A stretch of 64,000 nucleotides of DNA from Melioribacter sp051488685. GTDB lineage: Bacteria > Bacteroidota > Ignavibacteria > Ignavibacteriales > Melioribacteraceae. The stretch is taken from positions 186,001 to 250,000 of the forward strand of contig NZ_JBPSEH010000003.1 in the NCBI RefSeq assembly GCF_051488685.1, read 5' to 3'. How positions within the stretch are numbered: the stretch's first letter is position 1; every line of letters starts with the position of its first letter. Shown piece by piece: positions 8,916-17,973 of the stretch. The notes under the pieces are model-generated. The model saw only the letters and a program-made list of their open reading frames with translations. It was not told the origin of the DNA and ran no database searches. The position numbers and the translations under genes were made by a program.

Positions 8916-10133
8916 ATGAGTCTAAGTCTAATAGCAAAAAGCATATCTGCTTCTCCCACGTTAGCGTTAAACGAGAAGGCACAAATACTTCGACAAAAAG
9001 GAGAACCGGTAATCAATTTCAGTGTTGGCGAGCCACGCAGCCGTGCGCCAATCGATTCAATTCTGGCTGCAGTTCAAATTCTTAATACTGGCGAAGTTCG
9101 TTATACGCCGCCCGATGGAATACCCGATTTGAAGAAATCAATTATCCGTTACACCGAAGAGTTTTACAATCGAAAAGTTGAGCCAGAAAACATAATTGTA
9201 TCGGGAGGCGCCAAACAGGCAATTATGATAGCTTTGCAGGCTATACTGAATCCGCAGGAAGAGGTTCTCTATCCAGCACCTTACTGGGTTAGTTATCCCG
9301 AGATGGCAAAGCTCTGCGGCGGCATTGGCATTCCTGTTCCACCTGAAGATGGAACTTTCTATCCAAGAATTCAAGACATCGAAAGGAAAGTAGGCAGTTA
9401 TACAAAAGCAGTTATTATTAACAGTCCAAATAATCCTTCCGGAGCCGTTTATTCCGAAGAATTTATTGCAGATATAGTCGATTTCTGCGAACGTCGCGAC
9501 CTCTATTTAATAATGGATGATATTTATCACCGCCTGATTTTCGACGGCAGAAAACCAATTAATCCATGGAACTATGTTAAAAAGAAAGATGAAAATTCCA
9601 GAATGATAATTGTTAACGGTGTATCGAAACAATACGCAATGACGGGATTTCGCATCGGATGGGCTGTGGCAAATAAAAAACTAATCGAAGCAATGACAAA
9701 TATACAGAGCCATCAGTCGGGAGGGCCTTCAGTTGTGCTTCAGCGTGCTGCAGTGGGCGCACTTAATGGCATTCAATCGAGCGTAGAAAATCTCAGAACC
9801 ACACTCGAAAACAATCGTAATGTTATGGTCGATTTATTGCGTACTATGGACGGTGCAAAAGTTTTCGTGCCCGACGGTACATTTTACTGCTTCGTCGACT
9901 TTAGTGCTTACGAAAAGAGTTCACATAAACTTTCTCAAATGCTCATTGATAAAGTAATGGTATTGACGGTACCCGGCGTGGAATTTGGCATGGAAGGATT
10001 TATTCGCTTAAGCTTTGCAGGTTCTATGAAAGAAATTCAGGAAGGTATTGAAAGAATCAAATGGGTAATCGATCCTAATGCACCGAACGAACTTTATATT
10101 GGCGACAGAAAATTAGTGAGGGATTGGTTATGA
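8916..10133 (+). CDS. class I PLP aminotransferase (aspartate-type)
   Basis: The protein has 405 residues of fold-type I. It shows NSPNNPSGAVYSEE near 170, YLIMDDIYHRL (the Asp that pairs with the PLP ring), and the Schiff-base Lys in IVNGVSKQYAMTGFRIGWA near residue 240, with the phosphate-binding Arg shortly after. It most resembles bacterial aspartate aminotransferases of the Ib group. The start ATG 8916 follows AAGGTAACAAA. Its stop overlaps pckA in an ATGA junction, so oxaloacetate production and its conversion to PEP may be coupled. Confidence 0.9.
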   Translation: MSLSLIAKSISASPTLALNEKAQILRQKGEPVINFSVGEPRSRAPIDSILAAVQILNTGEVRYTPPDGIPDLKKSIIRYTEEFYNRKVEPENIIVSGGAKQAIMIALQAILNPQEEVLYPAPYWVSYPEMAKLCGGIGIPVPPEDGTFYPRIQDIERKVGSYTKAVIINSPNNPSGAVYSEEFIADIVDFCERRDLYLIMDDIYHRLIFDGRKPINPWNYVKKKDENSRMIIVNGVSKQYAMTGFRIGWAVANKKLIEAMTNIQSHQSGGPSVVLQRAAVGALNGIQSSVENLRTTLENNRNVMVDLLRTMDGAKVFVPDGTFYCFVDFSAYEKSSHKLSQMLIDKVMVLTVPGVEFGMEGFIRLSFAGSMKEIQEGIERIKWVIDPNAPNELYIGDRKLVRDWL

Positions 10134-11779
10134 GCAAATATCTTGAATTCAATACGCCCGCTTCGAAAGAAGCAATGGAATTAGCTTCGGACTACAGATT
10201 AAAACATCAGGGTCTCACTTATCTCGATCGAGTTTACTGGAATCTACCTGAAGAAGCGCTCTACGAAGAAGCTATCTTCCGCAACGAGGGGAAAGTAATT
10301 AAAGGCGGACCCTTGCTTGTAACTACAGGAAAACACACGGCGCGAGCTGCTGCGGATAAATATATTGTGCAAGAAGAATCGACAAATAATAACATCTGGT
10401 GGGGAATTTATAATCGCCCTTATAGTCAGGCAAAATTCAACGAATTGTTTGGGCGACTCCAGGCATGGGCACAAGGCGAGGAATTTTTTGTGCAGGATGT
10501 TTACGCCGGCACCGACCCCGAGTATCGTATGCCAATAAGGATTATTACCGAAAAAGCATGGCATAGTCTTTTTGTAAGAAATATGTTTGTTACAATCGAC
10601 AATAAAGATGAACTTAAAAAGTTCGTACCAGAATTTACAATAATCGCCGTGCCCGGTTTAAAATTAAATCCAGTTATCGACGGCACAAGGACGGAAACTG
10701 GAATAATATTAAATTTCGGTGCGAAGATGGCAATTATTGCTAATACGCTCTATGCAGGTGAAATTAAAAAGTCGGTATTTACAGTACTGAATTACTTATT
10801 GACTTTTGAGGATGTATTACCGATGCACTGCTCGGCAAATGTTGGAGAACAAAACGACGTAGCATTGTTTTTTGGATTGAGTGGAACTGGAAAAACCACA
10901 CTATCAGCCGACCCCAAAAGGAAATTGATCGGCGACGACGAACATGGCTGGAGTTCGAAAGGCGTGTTCAACTTCGAAGGTGGATGTTATGCAAAAGTTA
11001 TCCGCCTTTCAGCTGAAAATGAACCAGAAATTTATTCAACCACTAAAAGGTACGGCACTATACTTGAGAATGTTGTTTTCGATCCGGTATCCCGAGTAAT
11101 TGACCTCGATGACGATTCGATTACTGAAAACACACGAGCTTCTTATCCAATTGAATTCATTCCCAATGTAATACAAGATGGATACGTTAATGCGCATCCG
11201 AAGAACATCATATTCCTGACATGCGACGCTACGGGAGTTTTACCTCCAATTGCTCGCCTTTCACCCGAACAAGCTCAATATCATTTCATTAGTGGATATA
11301 CTTCTAAAATTGCGGGTACTGAAATCGGTCTGGGGATAGAACCTGAAATAACCTTCAGTGCATGTTTCGGAGCCCCATTTATGGTGCGGCATCCATACGA
11401 ATACGCACAGATGCTCAAGCAACGAATGCTAAAACACAACGCAAAAGTATGGCTCATTAATACAGGATGGGTCGGCGGTAGATTTGGAGTTGGCAAAAGA
11501 ATTTCAATTCGTCACACCCGCAATCTTTTAAATGCAGCTCTCGATGGAAAGCTCGACAAAGTTCAATACCACAAGGATAAACTCTTCGGATTCGAAGTTC
11601 CGACAAGCTGTCCCGACGTACCTTCGGAAGTGCTCGACCCAGAAAGTTCATGGGGCAATAAAGAAGAATACTGGAAAAAATACGACGCCCTCGCAGCAAG
11701 ATTCATTGATAACTTTAAGATGTATGAAAAATTTTGTTCCCGGGATGTAATTGAAGCCGGTCCAAAAAGATTAAAGTAG
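10130..11779 (+). CDS. pckA: phosphoenolpyruvate carboxykinase (ATP)
   Basis: It converts oxaloacetate and ATP to PEP, CO2 and ADP. The kinase-1a P-loop is GLSGTGKTTLSADPKR near residue 245, followed by the metal-binding LIGDDEHGWS. Also visible are the substrate-binding TRTETGIIL and the KRISIRHTRNLLNAAL C-terminal region. At 549 residues it is close to bacterial ATP-dependent enzymes (about 530-540). The start ATG 10130 overlaps the aminotransferase stop in ATGA with GAGGG upstream. A strong terminator follows 10 bases after the stop. Confidence 0.96.
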   Translation: MSKYLEFNTPASKEAMELASDYRLKHQGLTYLDRVYWNLPEEALYEEAIFRNEGKVIKGGPLLVTTGKHTARAAADKYIVQEESTNNNIWWGIYNRPYSQAKFNELFGRLQAWAQGEEFFVQDVYAGTDPEYRMPIRIITEKAWHSLFVRNMFVTIDNKDELKKFVPEFTIIAVPGLKLNPVIDGTRTETGIILNFGAKMAIIANTLYAGEIKKSVFTVLNYLLTFEDVLPMHCSANVGEQNDVALFFGLSGTGKTTLSADPKRKLIGDDEHGWSSKGVFNFEGGCYAKVIRLSAENEPEIYSTTKRYGTILENVVFDPVSRVIDLDDDSITENTRASYPIEFIPNVIQDGYVNAHPKNIIFLTCDATGVLPPIARLSPEQAQYHFISGYTSKIAGTEIGLGIEPEITFSACFGAPFMVRHPYEYAQMLKQRMLKHNAKVWLINTGWVGGRFGVGKRISIRHTRNLLNAALDGKLDKVQYHKDKLFGFEVPTSCPDVPSEVLDPESSWGNKEEYWKKYDALAARFIDNFKMYEKFCSRDVIEAGPKRLK

Positions 11780-11786
11780 ATAATTA

Positions 11787-11814
11787 AAGGCTGCTTAATA
11801 AAGCAGCCTTTTAA
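11787..11814 (+). terminator. intrinsic terminator of the pckA operon
   Basis: AAGGCTGCTT, loop AATA, AAGCAGCCTT then TTAAT form a near-perfect ten-base stem right after the pckA stop. Confidence 0.9.
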
Positions 11815-11856
11815 TACTTCTTAAAAAATTTGTTCATACATCCTCAAATGATATCA

Positions 11857-12186
11857 TTATTTATTTCTTTTTAATTTTATATTAAATACTGTGCCTTCTT
11901 CTTCATTTGAATGGAAATAAACTTCTCCATTTAAATATTTTTCAATGAACAACCTGGTGCTGTAAGTACCGAGTCCTCTTCCTGTTCCTTCCTTAGTTGA
12001 AAAGGAACGATTAAATATTTGCATTTGTACGTCTTGTGGCATAAAGGCAGGATTATGTACTGAAAAAATAATTTGATCATCACCAATAACTGTTTTTACT
12101 GTTACTGTATCTCCCGTTTTAGATGCTTCCAGTGTATTTTTAAGAAGATTTCCGAGTGACCTAACAAGTATACTTTTGTCTGATGC
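11857..12186 (-). pseudogene. truncated histidine kinase (HATPase_c domain only)
   Basis: The open frame gives just an ATPase domain: N-box LGNLLKNTLEAS, a degenerate G1 region (FSVHNPAFMPQDV), F-box-like FNRSFSTKEG and G2 GTGRGLGTYS, ending in VFNIKLKRNK. Reading upstream on the minus strand the frame continues in sense before the first ATG (12042) to about 12186 and then meets TAA at 12187-12189. The sensor and HisKA parts are missing. The hsdR stop lies only about 17 bases further up. The clean loss of the 5' part at the island edge suggests the defence island replaced or inserted into this kinase gene; that is inference. Confidence 0.8.
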
Positions 12187-12203
12187 TTATCAAAAAGAAA
12201 CAA

Positions 12204-15200
12204 TCAAGAAATTACATGTGAAGCAACCAGAGCCGCCTGTTCGAGTACTGTTTCAGTTGCAGTCTTTTCTCTGTCAGGGGGATAGCCATATTTTCTCAAA
12301 ATTTTTTTAACCTTAAGACGTATTTCTGCCCGGGCACTCTCTTTCCTGGTCCAGTCGATAGTAACGCTTTTCCTTATTGTTTGTGTAAGTTCGAGGGCAA
12401 TTTTTCGTAATGTTTCGTCACCCAGCACTTTAACCGCGCTATCATTTACACCGAGAGCATCGTAAAAGGCTAATTCATCCTCGCTAAGGTTGAGCTTGAC
12501 ACCTCTGTTTTTGTCCTCCCGCACCTGCTTTGCAAGTTCTATAAGTTCTTCAATAACTTCTGCGGCTTCGACACTACGATTGGTGTATTTTTTTATCGTC
12601 TCTTCAAGCATTTTCAAAAAAGATCTTCCCTGAACAAGATTTCGTTTTAAGATAATCTTTATCTCGTCATTAAGAAGTTTTTTAAGTGCCTCAAGGGCAA
12701 GGTTTTTATGTGGCATTTCTTTAATTTCGGCGAGAAATGCATCTGAAAGGATAGAGATATCAGGCTTTTTAATACCGGCTGCTTCAAAAATATCAATAAC
12801 TCTGTCGGATATCACCGCTTTTGATATTATCTGTTTAATAGCCGATTCAAACGGGGCATCGATAATTTTTTTTGTATCTGTAAGTTTGGTTAATGAAGAT
12901 TTAACCGCCTGGAAAAAGCCAACTTCCTCTTTGATTTTCATCGCCTCCTCGTGTGGCAGAGAGAGTGAAAATGCTTTAATCAAAGCTGTAGTTTCTCGAA
13001 TAAATTTTTCCTTTTTATCTTTTTCTTTAAGGATGTGTTCCATTGCATCGGGAAGAAAAGTTATTCTTTCTTCAGGCTTGAGTACAAAAAACTTTGAGTA
13101 ATCAAAACCATGAAACATATCTCTTACCACTTCGTACTTTTCAAGCATGAGAGCCACAGCTTCTTCCTGATTGAAAACAGGTTTACCTCTGCCGCCGCTT
13201 TCGGTATAATCGCTCAGTGCTTGCTTAAGTTCGGCTCCAATTCCCATATAATCAACAACTAGGCCACCTTCTTTGCCGGGATAAACGCGATTTACTCTTG
13301 CTATTGCCTGCATGAGATTATGACCTTGCATGGGTTTATCGAGATACATGGTATGAAGGCAGGGTACATCAAAACCTGTCAGAAACATATCTCTTACAAT
13401 TATGAGTTTTAACTCATGCGCAGGATCTTTAAAGTTTTCTCCAATTCTTTTTCTTCGCTCCTTATTTCGGATATGCTTTTGCCATTCTACAGGGTCGGAA
13501 GCCGAACCAGTCATTACCACTTTAATAAAGCCCCTGTCGTCATCGTCGCTATGCCAGTGAGGTTTTAAAGCAACCAACTCGTTATAGAGTTCGACACAAA
13601 TCCGGCGCGACATACAGACAATCATCCCTTTACCATCAAGTACTGAAAGACGATTTTCAAAATGTTCTACTATATCTTTTGCAATTCTTTTAATTCGTTC
13701 AGGGGCACCAGCAAGTTTTTCGAGGCTCGCCCATTTGCTTTTTAGCTTTTCTTTGCCTTCTACTTCTTGGCCTTCGGTCAATTCTTCAAATTCTTTATCT
13801 ATTTTTGGTCGTTCCTCTGGTTTTAAATCAAGTTTTGCAAGCCGCGATTCGTAATAGATCCTCACGGTTGCGCCATCTTCAACTGCCTGCTCAATGTCAT
13901 ACACATCGATATAATTTCCAAACACAGCCGGCGTACTTTTATCTGCTTTTTCTATAGGTGTTCCTGTAAAACCAATAAAAGAAGCATTCGGCAATGCATC
14001 GCGGAGGTATTTTGCGTATCCGTATGTAATTAATGATTTATCGTTTTTATTGATAATCTTCGCTGCAAATCCATATTGCGTTCTATGCGCCTCGTCGGCA
14101 ATGACAATGATATTATGGCGGTCGGAGAGAAGGGGATATTTTTCTCTTTCCTCTTCTGAAAAGAATTTCTGTATAGTGGTAAAAACCACTCCCCCCGATG
14201 CAACTCTCAAAAGTTCCTGAAGTTCTTTTCGGGAGTTCGCCTGAACGGGTGCCTGTCTTAAAATATCCTGGCAGTGGCTAAATGTATTAAAGAGTTGATC
14301 GTCTAAATCGTTACGGTCGGTTAATACAACAATTGTTGGATTATCGAGCTCACGGATGATCTTGCCGGCATAAAATACCATGGTTAAGCTTTTACCAGAA
14401 CCTTGTGTATGCCATACAACCCCAGCTTTTTTATCTCCTGACGGTTGTGTTCTGACAGATGGTAAATTATAATTTTCAGGTTTTTCTTTTACTATCATTT
14501 TTAGCTCTGCCCTTGCCCGGATTGTAGAGGCAACAGCTTTGTTCACTGCCCAGTATTGATGGTATGCAGCAAGTTTTTTATGAGTTTCTCGATTTTTTTC
14601 AAAGACTATAAAATTTCTTACTATATCGAGCAGCCGATTTTTATCAAACATCCCGCGAAGAAGGACATCTATTTCTATTTGATTATCTTCGATTTTTTCG
14701 CCATCGATAGTTTTCCACTGCATGAAACGTTCGACTTTTGATGTAATTGTACCAGTTCGTGCATGATACCCATCAGTGATAACCAGAACTTCATTATATG
14801 TAAAAATTGAAGGTATTTGCTCTTTGTAGGTTTGCAATTGATTGTAAGCATCCAGGATGGTGGCGTTTTCACTGGCAGGATTTTTTAGTTCCATTATAAC
14901 CAGAGGTATACCATTAATAAATAACACCACATCAGGTCGGCGTTCTATGTTGTTTTCGACCACCGTAAATTGATTGGTAGCCATAAAATCGTTGTTTGCT
15001 GGATTGTGAAAATCAAAAAGATAGATTTTCTCGTATCGCTCTTCATTATCTTTTCTCACAGCTATATCAATACCATCTACCAGCATCTTATGAAAGCGTT
15101 CGTTTTCGTAAAGTAACAACTGGCTTTCGCTTGTAGTAAGTTGTTTTATTGCCTGTTCGATGGTTTCGCTGGTGGCGGCAGGATTAATTTTTTGCAGAGA

Positions 15201-15368
15201 ATTCTTTAATCGGTCTATAAGCAAAACATCCTTGTAGCTGCTACGCAGTGCAAATAATCCACCGGGCAGGTATTCTTCCTTATCGCCATAAATAATTTCA
15301 TATCCAATATCATACAAAATAGAAAGTACCCTTTTCTCAAGATCTGATTCTGAAATTGCGTGTTTCAT
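12204..15368 (-). CDS. hsdR: type I restriction endonuclease subunit R
   Basis: This 1054-residue motor and nuclease subunit cuts unmodified DNA after ATP-driven translocation. The N-terminal PD-(D/E)xK nuclease is visible as ERRPDVVLFINGIPLVIMEL, with the catalytic ELK, around residues 140-165. The SF2 helicase part follows with Walker A GVVWHTQGSGKSLTM near 320, DEAH box VIADEAHRTQYG near 425 and FTGTPIEK motif III. DMFLTGFDVPCLHTMY and QAIARVNR form motifs V/VI. It begins 3 bases after hsdS and ends the defence operon. No break or missing motif is seen. Confidence 0.95.
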   Translation of the reverse strand: MKHAISESDLEKRVLSILYDIGYEIIYGDKEEYLPGGLFALRSSYKDVLLIDRLKNSLQKINPAATSETIEQAIKQLTTSESQLLLYENERFHKMLVDGIDIAVRKDNEERYEKIYLFDFHNPANNDFMATNQFTVVENNIERRPDVVLFINGIPLVIMELKNPASENATILDAYNQLQTYKEQIPSIFTYNEVLVITDGYHARTGTITSKVERFMQWKTIDGEKIEDNQIEIDVLLRGMFDKNRLLDIVRNFIVFEKNRETHKKLAAYHQYWAVNKAVASTIRARAELKMIVKEKPENYNLPSVRTQPSGDKKAGVVWHTQGSGKSLTMVFYAGKIIRELDNPTIVVLTDRNDLDDQLFNTFSHCQDILRQAPVQANSRKELQELLRVASGGVVFTTIQKFFSEEEREKYPLLSDRHNIIVIADEAHRTQYGFAAKIINKNDKSLITYGYAKYLRDALPNASFIGFTGTPIEKADKSTPAVFGNYIDVYDIEQAVEDGATVRIYYESRLAKLDLKPEERPKIDKEFEELTEGQEVEGKEKLKSKWASLEKLAGAPERIKRIAKDIVEHFENRLSVLDGKGMIVCMSRRICVELYNELVALKPHWHSDDDDRGFIKVVMTGSASDPVEWQKHIRNKERRKRIGENFKDPAHELKLIIVRDMFLTGFDVPCLHTMYLDKPMQGHNLMQAIARVNRVYPGKEGGLVVDYMGIGAELKQALSDYTESGGRGKPVFNQEEAVALMLEKYEVVRDMFHGFDYSKFFVLKPEERITFLPDAMEHILKEKDKKEKFIRETTALIKAFSLSLPHEEAMKIKEEVGFFQAVKSSLTKLTDTKKIIDAPFESAIKQIISKAVISDRVIDIFEAAGIKKPDISILSDAFLAEIKEMPHKNLALEALKKLLNDEIKIILKRNLVQGRSFLKMLEETIKKYTNRSVEAAEVIEELIELAKQVREDKNRGVKLNLSEDELAFYDALGVNDSAVKVLGDETLRKIALELTQTIRKSVTIDWTRKESARAEIRLKVKKILRKYGYPPDREKTATETVLEQAALVASHVIS

Positions 15369-15371
15369 AGA

Positions 15372-16709
15372 TTATTTTATTTCCTCATTTAAAAATTTTT
15401 CCGGATCATCTATACGAATTTTGCCGGTCATGAGTTTGGGCAAAAGCGCGTCGCGAAGGGAGGAGAGGGTTCGTGCTTCTACATTAATGTTAATAATCTT
15501 TTCAATAATTGGATTAAAAATTTTATCCATCTTCTTAATTGTCATATTATCTGGAATCAAAACCAATGAATTCTTTAAATGGTGTCTTTGTATGTGTCCC
15601 ATTGTAGTTGCTTTTCCCTCTGCAATATGTCTATAATCTGGAAGATATTGAAGTGTCCAGTAATAATAGAACCATTTAAGATAATCTTTAGATGTTACTT
15701 TGAATAAATGCTGATTAAGTGCCCCCTTACCCCCAGTCCATATTACAACTTCAAGACTTCCTGACCAAGAAAATACAACGTCTCCATCATCAATTATGTA
15801 CTCCTTTGGAATGTTTAGACTCGCCTTATCTGAATCTTTAGTTACTCCTTGCCTTAATTCTCTTATTTTAATTATCGGTAAGTATTCTTCTGTATTCTTT
15901 GGAGGATATTTTTGCAAAGGTAATCCATTTAAGAAATTTGCAATTTCGTCTATAGGTTTCACTCTCCACCCCTTTGGTATCTCCTTGTCAAGTTCTTCGT
16001 TGTATTCCATAGGTCCGCCGGAGGATTTGTAGGGTTTGCCTTCTTCGTTGGGAAACTCAAAGTCAATAAACCAGTGTTTGAATATTGCCTGGCCTATGGC
16101 TTCAAGGGTTTTGTTCATCTGCTGGTTGAGTTCGATCTTGGCATCCAGGTCGGAAAGGATTCTGGCAATGGCGCGCTGCTCGGGGAGAGGGGGGAGGGGA
16201 AATTTATATTCGTAGATTCTTTTAGGTGCAGTATGCTTTACCGTTGAACCTGAGGCAGTATTAACAACAAAATTATGATATCTTTTGGTTCTTAATAGCC
16301 AATATAAGAAGTATTTATCAATTTTTGGTGACTTAATTATTATTAATCCTAACCTTTGATTATGCAAATAATTTTTTCCCTTTTCTTTAGGAACCAAAGC
16401 ACTATAACCTAACGTATCACCTTCTTTACTTAAATCGGTCATTATTATGATAAGGTCATCTCCTTTTAGAAGGTACTTTTCTGGAATTTTTCCTAAATAA
16501 TATTTAAAATAATCAGATTTAAAACCTCCTCCAATCTTGAAATTTCCAGGAGTGAGTAGAATATTTTCATTAGGCACATCTGTGAAAAATTCACCTTTAA
16601 ACGAAAATCCATGTTTAATTTCAATTTCATCTCCCAATCTCTTCACCTCCCAATCCTCCGGTATTAAGCCAATTTCGGTTTGTTTGAATGTGGTTTTGTT
16701 GGGTTTCAT
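15372..16709 (-). CDS. hsdS: type I restriction specificity subunit S
   Basis: The protein has two target-recognition domains of about 150-180 residues, separated and followed by conserved helical spacers. PLPPLPEQRAIARILSDLD with a coiled coil follows TRD1, and the LSSLRDALLPKLMTGKI spacer follows TRD2. Both TRDs begin with the usual GLIPEDWEVKRLGD and IPKGWRVKPIDEI lead-ins. I choose ATG 16709, preceded by AAGGACC, over a GTG at 16751 that would overlap the SIR2 gene. It lies 13 bases after the SIR2 gene, not directly after hsdM, because the Argonaute module separates the two. Confidence 0.92.
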   Translation of the reverse strand: MKPNKTTFKQTEIGLIPEDWEVKRLGDEIEIKHGFSFKGEFFTDVPNENILLTPGNFKIGGGFKSDYFKYYLGKIPEKYLLKGDDLIIIMTDLSKEGDTLGYSALVPKEKGKNYLHNQRLGLIIIKSPKIDKYFLYWLLRTKRYHNFVVNTASGSTVKHTAPKRIYEYKFPLPPLPEQRAIARILSDLDAKIELNQQMNKTLEAIGQAIFKHWFIDFEFPNEEGKPYKSSGGPMEYNEELDKEIPKGWRVKPIDEIANFLNGLPLQKYPPKNTEEYLPIIKIRELRQGVTKDSDKASLNIPKEYIIDDGDVVFSWSGSLEVVIWTGGKGALNQHLFKVTSKDYLKWFYYYWTLQYLPDYRHIAEGKATTMGHIQRHHLKNSLVLIPDNMTIKKMDKIFNPIIEKIININVEARTLSSLRDALLPKLMTGKIRIDDPEKFLNEEIK

Positions 16710-16722
16710 AGGTTGGTCCTTG

Positions 16723-17973
16723 CTAAAATATTCCTTTTTTTCTTTGTTCACTAATATTATTTAAGAAACTTTCAACTCCCCCATTCTTTAATGAATTTAA
16801 GAAATTTTCAGTATCTATAGCTAAGTATTCAAAGCTTTCTGTAGATATTTTGGTAAGATTAAATTCGGGGACATCGGAGAATAAAGGATTTTTTTGAATA
16901 TTTTCGATTTCTTCTAAAATGATTTTTTTTTTACTTTCTTTAAGAATTTTTAAACCAAACTTTTCTTCAAAATAATTTTTCTTAAATTTATCACTTATTT
17001 TAGGATTTATGATGAGTAAGATTTTTTCATTATTGTTCATTAATTCGTTGAAAATAAGATTATTGATATGAGGGTCAAAAAAACTATAACCTATAACAAT
17101 ATAATACATTTTCTCTTTTAGCTTTGCTTTAAACATCTCAAGTAAACTAAAAAAAGGTTCTATTGTGTAAACTTTTGAGCCATGACCAAATATAAGTAAT
17201 GGATCTATTTCTATTTCTATGTTTTTGTCATCTACATCTTCTGTTTTTTTTCTTACCGTTCCATCGCTTAGACGATACCAATCTAACGATCCATGCAATT
17301 TATAATAATTTATCCTTGACGCAGAATATGTGTTTTCATCAATATCAGATTTATCAAATCCAACCCATTTATTACTTACAAAACCGGTATAGAGGGTATT
17401 TTCTTCTTTAAAGGCGTGTTCCATTACAAGGTCGTTGTTTAGTGTGAAAATTTCTAATTTCAAGTCTGTATTTGATAAATTATTCTTTAAAAAGTTTTTT
17501 AATGGTTCTAAAAAATTTAATACTTTAAGTTTTAGCCATTCATCATAACATTTATGTATAATTTTACTTTCGATAGATGAATATAAATCACCTTCATATT
17601 TTTTTGATTCGTATTTGTATTCCTGCTCTAACAACATTATTTTATCTGACCAGTTACCCGTAACGGGATATGGAAGATAATTATCTCTATTTTTGATTCT
17701 CCTTAGTAAAACCCCGAATTCTTCTATATTTGGTATATAGAAATATTTTCCATTGCTCTCAAGAGACCGCCAGCGTGCCTGATACTCAAGGCAAGAAAGG
17801 ATAAATTTAATGGTTTTCTTTTCTGTACTTGTAAAAACATCGTTATGTTCATCATTTGATATATTTTCTAAATCCTTAAGCATTTCACTTGATAATTTAC
17901 AACCAGCAGGTTTCGAAAACCCAGCGCCTGTAAATATTAGTACATCATTAAATATGTTTACTGTTTCGTTCAT
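16723..17973 (-). CDS. SIR2-domain effector paired with Argonaute
   Basis: The 416-residue protein has a divergent SIR2 NAD-binding fold. It shows FTGAGFSKPAGCKLSSEML near residues 15-35 (GAGxS loop), EIFTLNNDLVMEHAF (the T-x-N-x-D position, Asn kept) and KLHGSLDWYRL (catalytic His). A C-terminal IGYSFFDPHINNLIF completes the set. This is the pattern of defence SIR2 proteins that deplete NAD+ (known for ThsA, DSR and Argonaute-linked SIR2s). No APAZ region is visible and the length is too short for one. ATG 17973 overlaps the Argonaute stop in ATGA, so the two are translationally coupled. NADase activity and abortive infection are inferred from family, not seen. Confidence 0.85.
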   Translation of the reverse strand: MNETVNIFNDVLIFTGAGFSKPAGCKLSSEMLKDLENISNDEHNDVFTSTEKKTIKFILSCLEYQARWRSLESNGKYFYIPNIEEFGVLLRRIKNRDNYLPYPVTGNWSDKIMLLEQEYKYESKKYEGDLYSSIESKIIHKCYDEWLKLKVLNFLEPLKNFLKNNLSNTDLKLEIFTLNNDLVMEHAFKEENTLYTGFVSNKWVGFDKSDIDENTYSASRINYYKLHGSLDWYRLSDGTVRKKTEDVDDKNIEIEIDPLLIFGHGSKVYTIEPFFSLLEMFKAKLKEKMYYIVIGYSFFDPHINNLIFNELMNNNEKILLIINPKISDKFKKNYFEEKFGLKILKESKKKIILEEIENIQKNPLFSDVPEFNLTKISTESFEYLAIDTENFLNSLKNGGVESFLNNISEQRKKGIF

